Source: Hydrogenophilales bacterium
GTDB lineage: Bacteria; Pseudomonadota; Gammaproteobacteria; Burkholderiales; Thiobacillaceae
Direction: 5' to 3'
Assembly: GCA_016703155.1 (NCBI GenBank)
Contig: JADJCP010000007.1
Location: 62,001-126,000, forward strand
DNA: 64,000 bases
Below are positions 56,574 to 64,000 of this stretch, piece by piece. The translations under genes and the position numbers were made by a program. The first letter of the stretch is position 1. Every line of letters starts with the position of its first letter. The notes beneath the pieces are model-generated. The model saw only the letters and a program-made list of their open reading frames with translations, ran no database searches and had not been told where the DNA came from.

Positions 56574-58406
56574 ATGCGCATCCTCCACATCGGCAAGTAC
56601 TACCCTCCCGTGCCGGGTGGCATGGAGCGCTTTCTGGGCGATCTGGCGGGTGCTCAACGCGCCGCCGGCGAGGACGTGACGGTGTTGGTGCATGGTCATC
56701 CAGGTATGGATGTACGCCGTGATCCCTTTTGGCTGATGCGTTGTCCCGTTTGGCTGAAGCTCGTGTTTGCCCCGATCAGCCCGATGTTTCCAGTCTGGTT
56801 GGCACGGGCGATTCGTCGGCATCGTCCGGAGGTGCTGCACATTCACATGCCCAACCTCAGCGCCTTCTGGGCGTTGCTTTTGCCGTCCGCCCGGCGCATC
56901 CCCTGGGTCATTCACTGGCATTCCGACGTGGTACCCAGCAGCCACAAGCTCGCGTTGCGGCTGGCCTATCCGCACTACCGCATCTTCGAGCGTGCCTTGC
57001 TGGAGCAGGCCGAGGCGATTGTCGCGACGTCTCGGCCTTACCTGGAGGCCAGCGAGCCCCTGAGACCGTGGTTAGGCAAATGTCATGTCGTTCCGCTGGG
57101 CGTGGACGCAGCCAGACTGCCCGATGTTCCGCCCGGCTCGGGTGATGTCCTGTGGCAGGGCGACGGCATGCGCGTTCTGGCTATTGGACGGTTGAGCTAT
57201 TACAAGGGCTTTGAAAACCTCATTCAAGCGGTTGCCACCACCGAGGGCATGGAGTTGATTTTGGTTGGGGAGGGTGAGGAACGCCCGCGCCTGGAACGCC
57301 TTCTCGCCAAGGCGGGCAACCCTGCCTGGGTGCGTTTGCTGGGCCAGCAGGACGATAGCCTTTGTCAGCGCCTGCTCGCTTCGTGCGACCTGTTCTGTCT
57401 GCCCTCGCGCGAGCGTACTGAAGCGTTCGGGATCGTCCTGATGGAAGCCATGCGTTATGGCAAGCCGCTGATGGTGGGGAATATTGCAGGCAGCGGCATG
57501 GTCTGGGTCGCACGGGAAGGTATCAATGCCCGCCTGGTGCCGCCCGAGCAGGTCGATACCATGCGTCAGACGCTTGTCGAGTTGGCGCGTGACGCGGCGG
57601 CACGAGCGCGCCTCGGCCAGGCGGGGCGCGAGCGTTTCTTGCGGGAATTCGACATTCGCCAGGTCGCCAGCGCTTTGCACGGTCTATATGTCAGCCTGTT
57701 GCCGGACAAGTCGGAGCCGATCGGCCTGGATCGTCCATTGGTGGTTATTCCGGCACTCAACGAAGCCGAAAGCATCGCCCGGGTCATTACGGACATCCTG
57801 GCCATCGGTATCGCCGATGTCTTGGTGGTGGACGATCACAGCACCGATGCCACCGCCGAGATCGCCGTCCGCGCCGGGGCCAGGGTGTTACGCGCGCCAC
57901 TGCCTCAAGGTGCCTGGGGCGCGATGCAGACCGGCATACGCTACGCGCTCCGGTATGGCTATTCTGGCGTCGTCACCATGGACGCGGACGGCCAACATGA
58001 GCCCGTATATATCGCCCAACTGATTGCCGCCGGGGCCGTCGACGATGTCGTTATCGGCGCATTTCCGGCGCGTGGCAGCCGTCTCCGGCGCGTCGCCTGG
58101 GGGTATTTCAGGGTATTGACGGGGTTCGGCTTTGAAGATCTGACCTCCGGACTGCGCTATTACAATAGCCGGGCCTGTGAATTGCTGGCAGGTGACGAGG
58201 CGACCTTGCTGGATTATCAGGACGTGGGGGTGCTGCTCCTGCTGCACAAGGCCGGCCTGACCATCCGGGAAATCCCGGTTTCCATGAACCTCAGGCAAAA
58301 TGGCGCCTCGCGTATTTTTTCTTCCTGGTGGACAGTCGCCCGATATATGTTTGAAACCACCTTGCTTTGCCTTGCGCGCTGGAACACGAAACCACTACGA
58401 CCATGA
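56574..58406 (+). CDS. GT4-GT2 fusion glycosyltransferase
   Basis: A 610-residue bifunctional enzyme. Residues 1-380 are a GT4 (MRILHIGKYYPPVPGGMERFLGDLA; VLAIGRLSYYKGFENLIQA; ERTEAFGIVLMEAMRYGKPL). Residues about 390-610 are a DPM-type GT2 (VVIPALNEAESIARVI, VLVVDDHSTDATAEIA, GVVTMDADGQHEP as DxD). Such a fusion could make both a lipid-linked sugar and a glycan bond. ATG 56574 gives the family N-terminus; in-frame GTG 56538 is an alternative. The stop overlaps the DUF2304 gene by ATGA. Confidence 0.86.
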   Translation: MRILHIGKYYPPVPGGMERFLGDLAGAQRAAGEDVTVLVHGHPGMDVRRDPFWLMRCPVWLKLVFAPISPMFPVWLARAIRRHRPEVLHIHMPNLSAFWALLLPSARRIPWVIHWHSDVVPSSHKLALRLAYPHYRIFERALLEQAEAIVATSRPYLEASEPLRPWLGKCHVVPLGVDAARLPDVPPGSGDVLWQGDGMRVLAIGRLSYYKGFENLIQAVATTEGMELILVGEGEERPRLERLLAKAGNPAWVRLLGQQDDSLCQRLLASCDLFCLPSRERTEAFGIVLMEAMRYGKPLMVGNIAGSGMVWVAREGINARLVPPEQVDTMRQTLVELARDAAARARLGQAGRERFLREFDIRQVASALHGLYVSLLPDKSEPIGLDRPLVVIPALNEAESIARVITDILAIGIADVLVVDDHSTDATAEIAVRAGARVLRAPLPQGAWGAMQTGIRYALRYGYSGVVTMDADGQHEPVYIAQLIAAGAVDDVVIGAFPARGSRLRRVAWGYFRVLTGFGFEDLTSGLRYYNSRACELLAGDEATLLDYQDVGVLLLLHKAGLTIREIPVSMNLRQNGASRIFSSWWTVARYMFETTLLCLARWNTKPLRP

Positions 58407-58750
58407 CCGATTACTACATCGTCGCCGCGGCGCTTGGGTTGGGTTTGGCTGCCGTAATCCTGTTTCTTGTCCGGAGAGACCATCTTTATCTGAGGGATGG
58501 TTTGTTCTGGATCGCCATCGCCATGGGCTCGATTATTTTGGGTGTCTGGCCTTCCCTCGTGGATGTCCTTGGCGTAGCCGTCGGCGTGGCATACCCGCCG
58601 GCGCTGTTGTTTTTGATAGCCATTCTGGTGTTGGTGGTGCGCGCCTTGAAGTCGGATATCGCGGTCACCCAGATCAAGCGTGAATTACGACGGCTGAATC
58701 AGCGCATGGCCTTGTATGAGGCTGAGGGCGCAAGAAAGCGAGAGACCTGA
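58403..58750 (+). CDS. DUF2304 small membrane protein
   Basis: A 115-residue protein with three transmembrane segments (about 3-22, 33-58 and 62-80) and a basic helical tail (IKRELRRLNQRMALYEAEG). This is the layout of DUF2304 proteins, which are often next to DPM-type GT2 genes; from memory, the streptococcal GacJ protein, which stimulates the GT2 GacI, is of this kind. ATG 58403 overlaps the stop of the GT4-GT2 gene, so a complex with that GT2 domain is likely (inference). The frame open from 58367 is not needed. Confidence 0.83.
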   Translation: MTDYYIVAAALGLGLAAVILFLVRRDHLYLRDGLFWIAIAMGSIILGVWPSLVDVLGVAVGVAYPPALLFLIAILVLVVRALKSDIAVTQIKRELRRLNQRMALYEAEGARKRET

Positions 58751-58805
58751 TGCCGCCGGTGCCAGCCGATCAATGGACCTTGCTTGCCTCAGGCCAATAG
58801 AATCC

Positions 58806-59615
58806 ATGCAGACTATCGAGAATCGCACTCAGCTTGCTTTGCTTCAGAATGACGTTCTGCAGTCGTTTCGGAAATGGCAATTTTGGGGTTTCCTGGGCTG
58901 GAACGATATAGCCAAGCAATATCGGCGGTCATTTATTGGTCCTGTCTGGATCACCTTGAATTCGGCCATATTCATCGTTGCCTTCGGCTTGGTTGGTGCG
59001 CAGTTATTCAAATTTTCCGTCGAGGACTACCTGCCCTATTTCTGCGCGGGACAGATTTTTTTCAGTTTCATGTCCTCGCTGATCAACGAAGGCTGCGACA
59101 CGTATATAAATGCGCATACCTTCTTGAAACAGACGGCGTATCCAAAATTCGCCTTTGTATTGCGTGTGGTCTGGAGAAATCTCCTCCTGCTTGGACATAA
59201 TCTGGCCGTTATCATTGCCGTTCTGTTATGGGCCGGGCGCCTTTCTCAGGTGCAGTGGCTGCCCTTCCTTGCCGGACTGCTCGTAACGATTCTGGCGGCG
59301 TGTTTTGTCGTCGCGATTTTTGGCGCAATCGCGGCTCGCTATCGAGACGTGCCGATGATGGTCGCGAGCATCATGCAGGTCAGTTTCTTTGTTACCCCCG
59401 TCATGTGGCGCCCCGATCAACTGACCGAGCGGGCTCAATGGCTGGTTCACCTTAACCCGTTGGCCTGTTATTTGGAGATACTCCGCCAGCCCTTGTTAGG
59501 CTTGGCGGCCTCGCAGCAAGCCTGGCTGACGGCAGTTGGACTGCTTGCCGTCCTGTGCGTCGCTTTCATCCTGCTCTACCGTCAGGTCCGCAGGCGCATC
59601 GTGTATTGGCTTTGA
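58806..59615 (+). CDS. Wzm-like polysaccharide ABC permease
   Basis: A 269-residue ABC-2 permease with six transmembrane segments (WITLNSAIFIVAFGLVGAQL, FLAGLLVTILAACFVVAIFGAIAARYRDVPMM, LTAVGLLAVLCVAFILLY). The region FVTPVMWRP and RYRDVPMMVASIMQ match Wzm/TagG-type permeases. It works with the ATPase just downstream (12 bp) to move a lipid-linked polysaccharide across the inner membrane. ATG 58806 gives the normal family N-terminus; the in-frame extension to 58716 overlaps the previous gene. Confidence 0.93.
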   Translation: MQTIENRTQLALLQNDVLQSFRKWQFWGFLGWNDIAKQYRRSFIGPVWITLNSAIFIVAFGLVGAQLFKFSVEDYLPYFCAGQIFFSFMSSLINEGCDTYINAHTFLKQTAYPKFAFVLRVVWRNLLLLGHNLAVIIAVLLWAGRLSQVQWLPFLAGLLVTILAACFVVAIFGAIAARYRDVPMMVASIMQVSFFVTPVMWRPDQLTERAQWLVHLNPLACYLEILRQPLLGLAASQQAWLTAVGLLAVLCVAFILLYRQVRRRIVYWL

Positions 59616-59627
59616 GCGAAAACCATC

Positions 59628-60416
59628 ATGGTCGGAATTAACTTGCGTGGTGTTGATGTGGACTTTCCCGTGTTCACCTCGCGCTCTCGAGGCTTGTTGA
59701 ACACCTTGCTGCGCTATGACAAGCAGGAACAAAGGCGCGTTGAAGCGACCGGCTTGTCCGGCATCCAGGTACACGCATTAAGAGATGTCAATCTTGAACT
59801 CAAGCCGGGCGATCGCGTCGGCCTGGTCGGGCGCAATGGCGCGGGCAAGACAACGCTGCTCAAGGTGCTGTCGGGCGTCTATGAGCCCACCGCGGGTTAT
59901 GTTCAGACCCAGGGTCGCGTGTCTTCCCTGACCGATATCATGCTTGGCATGGACATGGATGCCACCGGCTACGACAACATCGTTCTGCGTGGCATCGTCA
60001 TGGGGCTGAGCCGTAAGCAAGCCCTTGCCATGATTCCCGAAGTGGAAGAATTCACCAACTTGAGCGAGTACCTGCAAATACCGGTTCGTGCCTATTCACA
60101 AGGGATGCTATTGCGGCTTGCCTTCGCCGTCTCGACAACGATTACGCCTGACATATTGCTTATGGACGAGATGATCGGCACCGGCGATGCCCAATTTATC
60201 AAGAAATCCCAGGACCGGATCTCACGGTTGATCGACCGGGTGCCTATTCTCGTCATCGCGTCGCATAACGAGTCCATACTGAATAAATTCTGCGATACCG
60301 GGTTACTGCTTGAGGAAGGCCGCATCATCCATCGCGGGCCGATACAGGAGTGCCTGGCACTGCACCTTGGGTCTGGGCAAGATGACCAAGCCAATCCGGC
60401 GGCACCGGAGCAATGA
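59628..60416 (+). CDS. Wzt-like polysaccharide ABC ATPase (short form)
   Basis: A 262-residue ATPase with Walker A GRNGAGKTT, family region VSSLTDIMLGMDMDATGYDNI, signature YSQGMLLRLAFAV and Walker B ILLMDEMIGTGD. It lacks the C-terminal carbohydrate-binding domain found in the protein at 31482, so it would export without recognising a capped end, or borrow that function. It pairs with the permease upstream. Its stop overlaps the next gene by ATGA. Confidence 0.93.
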   Translation: MVGINLRGVDVDFPVFTSRSRGLLNTLLRYDKQEQRRVEATGLSGIQVHALRDVNLELKPGDRVGLVGRNGAGKTTLLKVLSGVYEPTAGYVQTQGRVSSLTDIMLGMDMDATGYDNIVLRGIVMGLSRKQALAMIPEVEEFTNLSEYLQIPVRAYSQGMLLRLAFAVSTTITPDILLMDEMIGTGDAQFIKKSQDRISRLIDRVPILVIASHNESILNKFCDTGLLLEEGRIIHRGPIQECLALHLGSGQDDQANPAAPEQ

Positions 60417-62964
60417 TCTACATTTCCTACGGCATTCCAAAGTCGGCCAGTTCATTCGTTTATCAATTGACCCAATCGGCCGTTGGCGCGCTGGCCGACA
60501 AAGAGGGGCTGCGCAACTTCACGCTGACAGAGCTTTTCCCCGCCTGTGCCAACCAAGGTTTTGCCGAGGAGGCCATGCGGACGGAGGGCTTGCCTCTAGA
60601 CGCCAATGGGTTGGCCCAACTGGTCGACCTGATCGATGCCCGGTTGGTGGCACAGGGTGGAGGATTCATTACAATCAAGACGCACCTTGGATGTAGTGAT
60701 CCATTGCGAAAACGCGTTGCCGCGGGTGATGTCAAGGCGTCGGCGTGCTATCGGCATCCTGCGGAAATGATCCTCTCGCGGATGGACATGGTTGCCAGAA
60801 AGGCTGAGGAGGTTAGCAGCGAGCAAATCAAGGGATATTACATAAAGGATGGTATCCCCAACTTCATGTCGTGGGTCGCGGAGCCAAATGTCCGCAGGTT
60901 TTATTACGACACGATCGTTCAATCTCCGGAAGTAATCGCCGCGCAGATCTGCAATCAGCTCGGAATTTCAATCGAGCCTGAACATTTGCTACGACCGCTT
61001 CTTTCCGATAAGAGCCGGATATGGCAATTCAACAAGGGCGTGTTGCATAGACATCAGGCCGAGATGTCTCCGGAGGAAATCGCCCAAATCGAGCTTGATT
61101 TTGTCGATTACATGAATTTCATCGAGCGTGCGAAAAAAGGTCTTGGGGATTTTTACTTTGCCGTCGTTACACCCAGCCTCAACAGCGCCGCAACCATCAA
61201 CGAAACGATACTGAGCGTCGTCTCCCAGCGCGGCGATTTCGCCATTCGTTATCACGTGCAGGATGGCGGGTCGACCGACGGAACCATCGACCTGCTCGAA
61301 CGCTGGAATCAACTCCTTGGCGAGAGCAATGTTCCTTGGCTGGGGTGCAAGCGCGTAGATTTCTCGTATGCAGTAAAGCCTGACGACGGGGTCTACGATG
61401 CCCTCAATCTTGCTTTTGAGCATGTTTCCGGCGATGTGTATACGGTTAGGCAGTGATGATCGTCTCTATCCAGGCTGCATGCAGTCCCTTACCACGCTGC
61501 TGCAAGCTCATCCGGACGTGCACTGGCTGACCGGGCCGGTCTCCCTGCTGCGCGAAGATGGCGTGAATTGCAGTACCAATCCGCATCAACTCTCTGTTAT
61601 CACGGCCAAACTGCACCACCAATCCGAGCTGAAAGCGAGGATGGCCGGCAGCCGTTTTAAATTCATACAACAGGAGGGGACTTTCTGGTCGGCTTGGTTG
61701 TGGCAGGCGGTTGGGCAGCGTCTGAATTCATCCTTGCGCCTGGCCGGGGATTTCGAACTTTGGTCCCGTATGGCGCAACACACCGATCTGGTGACGGTAC
61801 TGGCACCCCTGGGGGCATTTCGACGGCGGCAGGGGCAGCTATCCAGTTCGCTGGACAAATATATGGAAGAGGTCCGATGCGTTCAGGACACGGTCGGTGG
61901 CTCTCGGCATCGCCCATCGTTTCAGGAATTGGTGACGGATACACTGGCAACCCGAGTGGCCTATTGCAGTTGGCCTGACGGTTACTGGTCGATAAATAGC
62001 GTTGCGCATGGACGTCTCGATATGCGTGTCTTGCCTGACGGCACGCATATCCAGTTTCTTGATTTTTCGGGGTTATCCTTGCTGTCTGAGCCGCACAATG
62101 CACACGCACGCGTGGCCTGTGCCATTCAAAAAGGCGAGACACTTGAATTAGAGGGGCCGTTTCCTCAGGCCAACTTGCACGCACCGTTTTATTGGCTGAC
62201 AGGCCATGAATCCCGGCTGTTTCTATGGTCTGCCGAGCCCGGGCCGCACCCGATCCACCTAAGTGTCTCCAGCCCGAGCCCGGGGCAACAAGTGACGCTC
62301 AGAGGCACTGGGCTGCGCGAAGAAAGCTGTGTGTCAGCCGCCGAGCCTTGGGGCGAGACGTTTCATATCGAATTTGTGGTGGATATTCCTGTGGACGGCT
62401 ATGAATTGAGACTTGAATTCTCGGACACATGTTTGTCTTGTGAAGAGCCACGGGAACTGGCCTGCATGTTGTTTGCCGTCGATATGCATGAGTTCACGCA
62501 GGGTGATACGCGAACACAAGAAGACACCCGGGACGCATCGATCCAGCGCGTTTCCTTTGCCATTGGCAGGGAAAGTCCAGTCAACAACGCTATGGATTTC
62601 GAGCCCCTGCGCAATGCTCAGACTGGCGACTTGTCAAATCCCTTGATTGGCCAACAGGATCCGCTGTGTTCTGGGTCATTGCTCGATTCTCCGGGATGCC
62701 TCGGGGCGCCCCGTGTCCGATGCTCGTGAAACAGGTTTCATCTCGAGGCTCCGTCGCCCGAAAGGATCAAGTCATCAGGCGGAATGGCTGAACCGGCTAA
62801 AACAAAAGCTGAGGGAACTGGAGGCCGATCTTGAAGCCAAGGAGTGTGTAATTCAGAACCTGGCCTTGACGTGTCAGGAGCGACAGGCCGTTATTGAGGG
62901 ACTCAAACATGCTTGTGATGAGCGGTTGGAGTTGATTGAACAACTGACTCAAACAAAACACTAA
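60413..62964 (+). pseudogene. Sulfotransferase-like / GT2 / coiled-coil fusion with two frameshifts
   Basis: About 850 residues if repaired. Residues 1-245 resemble sulfotransferases (ISYGIPKSASSFVYQL as the PAPS 5'-phosphate loop; ACYRHPAEMILSRMDM). A GT2 domain follows (FAVVTPSLNSAATINETILSVVSQ, HVQDGGSTDGTIDLL). At about 61445 the frame breaks (one extra or two missing bases) and continues with LGSDDRLYPGCMQSL, a beta-rich region, and at 62693-62695 one extra G leads to DASGRPVSDARETGF and a C-terminal coiled coil (LKQKLRELEADLEAKE). The repaired length is a multiple of three. ATG overlaps the Wzt stop. Confidence 0.82.
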
Positions 62965-64000
62965 TGGGCGCGGTTAGCTTTTCCATTGACCTTCGACTGG
63001 TCAAGGCCCTAAAGAGGGCGCTGCCACTGGATGTGTTTGTTGAGACAGGCACCTTTATGGGCGATTCCTGCGAAACAGTTAAAAACCATTTCCAGGAAAT
63101 CTTCACGGTCGAGCTTTCCGAACAGTATTCTCAGAAGGCCCAATCACGGTTCGCGGATTTTCCGTATATATCCGTCATCCAGGGGGCTTCGCCAGAGGCC
63201 TTGGCTGATTTGGCGCCAATGCTGACGGGGCGATCTGTACTGTATTTTCTCGATGCGCACTGGTGTAACGCTCAAAACACCGCGGGCAGTACCTCTCAAT
63301 GCCCGCTGCTAGATGAATTGCGGGCGATTGGCCAGCTAAATCTTGACAGTGCAATTGTCATTGACGATGCGCGCTTGTTTCTCGCGCCGCCGCCCGCGCC
63401 GCATGAAATAGCCCAATGGCCAACTCTACCGGAGATACTTTCCGCGTTGGGCGAGCTGGGCACGGGTCATCAGCTCATGGTGATCAATGACAACATCGTT
63501 TTCTTTCCCCCTTCGGCACGTTTCGCGGTTCGTCAATATGCCCGCAATCACGGGATTGATTGGCTGCATGTCATGCAAAAGGCACGGGAATTGGATCGAT
63601 TGGAACATGCAAAGGCGACCTATGGGCAGCCAGTCGACTTCATCGTTCGCTGTGCTCAAGTTGTCTTGCGGCCACGTCTGGGCAGGCTCAACCACCACCC
63701 CCCATGCCCGCTGGCGCTGCCGGCCAGCCACCGCAGCACTCTCGAAGCCGGGCAACAGCCGAGCATCTCGCTTATCACGCCGTCGTTCAATCAGGGAGCG
63801 TTCATTGAACGGACGTTGCAGAGTGTGTTGGCACAGGGCTATCCGCATCTGGAGTATTACGTTCAGGATGGCGGCTCGACGGACGAGACGGTGGCAATAC
63901 TGCGGCGTTACGAAGGCCGCCTCGCCGGCTGGGCGTCGGCGTCGGACGGCGGTCAGAGCCAAGCCATCAATCTGGGGTTTGCCCGGACGAGCGGCGAGAT
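62964..64000 (+). CDS. Methyltransferase-GT2 fusion (C-terminus off window)
   Basis: 345 codons run open to the window edge. Residues about 15-160 form a class I SAM methyltransferase of the TylF/Methyltransf_24-like kind (FVETGTFMGDSCETVKNHF, IFTVELSEQYSQKAQSRF, YFLDAHW, IVIDDARLF). A GT2 domain starts at about residue 270 (SISLITPSFNQGAFIERTLQSVLAQG, VQDGGSTDETVAIL, SDGGQSQAINLGFARTSGE) and is cut before its DxD region. ATG 62964 overlaps the previous stop (TAATG). It probably methylates and extends the same glycan. Confidence 0.85.
   Translation, partial: MGAVSFSIDLRLVKALKRALPLDVFVETGTFMGDSCETVKNHFQEIFTVELSEQYSQKAQSRFADFPYISVIQGASPEALADLAPMLTGRSVLYFLDAHWCNAQNTAGSTSQCPLLDELRAIGQLNLDSAIVIDDARLFLAPPPAPHEIAQWPTLPEILSALGELGTGHQLMVINDNIVFFPPSARFAVRQYARNHGIDWLHVMQKARELDRLEHAKATYGQPVDFIVRCAQVVLRPRLGRLNHHPPCPLALPASHRSTLEAGQQPSISLITPSFNQGAFIERTLQSVLAQGYPHLEYYVQDGGSTDETVAILRRYEGRLAGWASASDGGQSQAINLGFARTSGE

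Noticed and set aside
58806..60416. Teichoic-acid exporter TagGH
   Set aside because: The permease and ATPase resemble TagGH, but tolC, waaA and the secretin show an outer-membrane organism, so a Wzm/Wzt role is the sensible reading.
33000..62700. Phase variation by slippage as the cause of the frameshifts in glycosyltransferase genes
   Set aside because: The runs involved are only 2-6 bases long, shorter than typical phase-variable tracts, and lie at scattered places within genes. Random indels or decay fit better.

Overview
The window is from a GC-rich, outer-membrane (Gram-negative) proteobacterium. The run pcm-like, rhodanese, tolC, waaA next to a TPP-riboswitch-controlled thiC is a neighbourhood I associate with Betaproteobacteria. 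That placement is inference; no rRNA or other marker gene lies in the window.

Layout. 1-4.0 kb, minus strand: a MacA/MacB-type efflux operon (adaptor, ATPase, permease) followed by a small exported protein and a cut-off cysteine-cluster protein. 4.0-8.4 kb, minus: yidB-like DUF937 gene, selO, and thiC with its TPP aptamer. 8.4-12.0 kb: pcm-like methyltransferase, rhodanese and tolC on plus, convergent with a frameshifted waaA on minus. 12.1-13.1 kb: UDP-glucuronate-4-epimerase-like gene. 13.1-23.6 kb: a complete Xps-type type II secretion operon in the order E-F-G-H-I-J-K-L-M-N(C-like)-D. 23.7-29.1 kb: mainly single-gene units for the envelope and exterior: a lytic transglycosylase, a lipoprotein, a probably abundant exported protein of unknown family, an Ig-like secreted protein and a parvulin-type foldase (frameshifted).

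29.2-64 kb is a large glycan and glycosylation locus. It has a SEC-C/TPR/GT9-like protein, a long Wzt ATPase coupled to a beta-propeller protein, and three TPR-GT41 (O-GlcNAc-transferase-like) genes. A Gtr-like lipid-linked sugar module (GT-C membrane enzyme, DPM-type GT2, GtrA) runs on minus. On plus there is a 1452-residue multi-glycosyltransferase, several GT2 enzymes, a HAD-superfamily protein, a zinc-ribbon methyltransferase, a GT-C/TPR membrane protein, a GT4-GT2 fusion with a DUF2304 partner, a Wzm/Wzt transporter, a sulfotransferase-like/GT2/coiled-coil fusion, and a methyltransferase-GT2 fusion cut by the window end.

How they may work together (inference): nucleotide-sugar supply, soluble GTs and ABC export would build a decorated, perhaps methylated and sulfated surface polysaccharide. 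The Gtr-like and GT-C modules would add sugars in the periplasm, and the cytoplasmic TPR-GT41 enzymes may glycosylate proteins. The type II system and TolC/MacAB handle protein and small-molecule export.

A warning for users: twelve likely 1-2 base frameshifts occur in nine genes, nine of the twelve in short homopolymers and mostly in the glycan locus. Many reading frames should be treated as one interrupted gene. Assembly error is the simplest explanation, but gene decay is not excluded.
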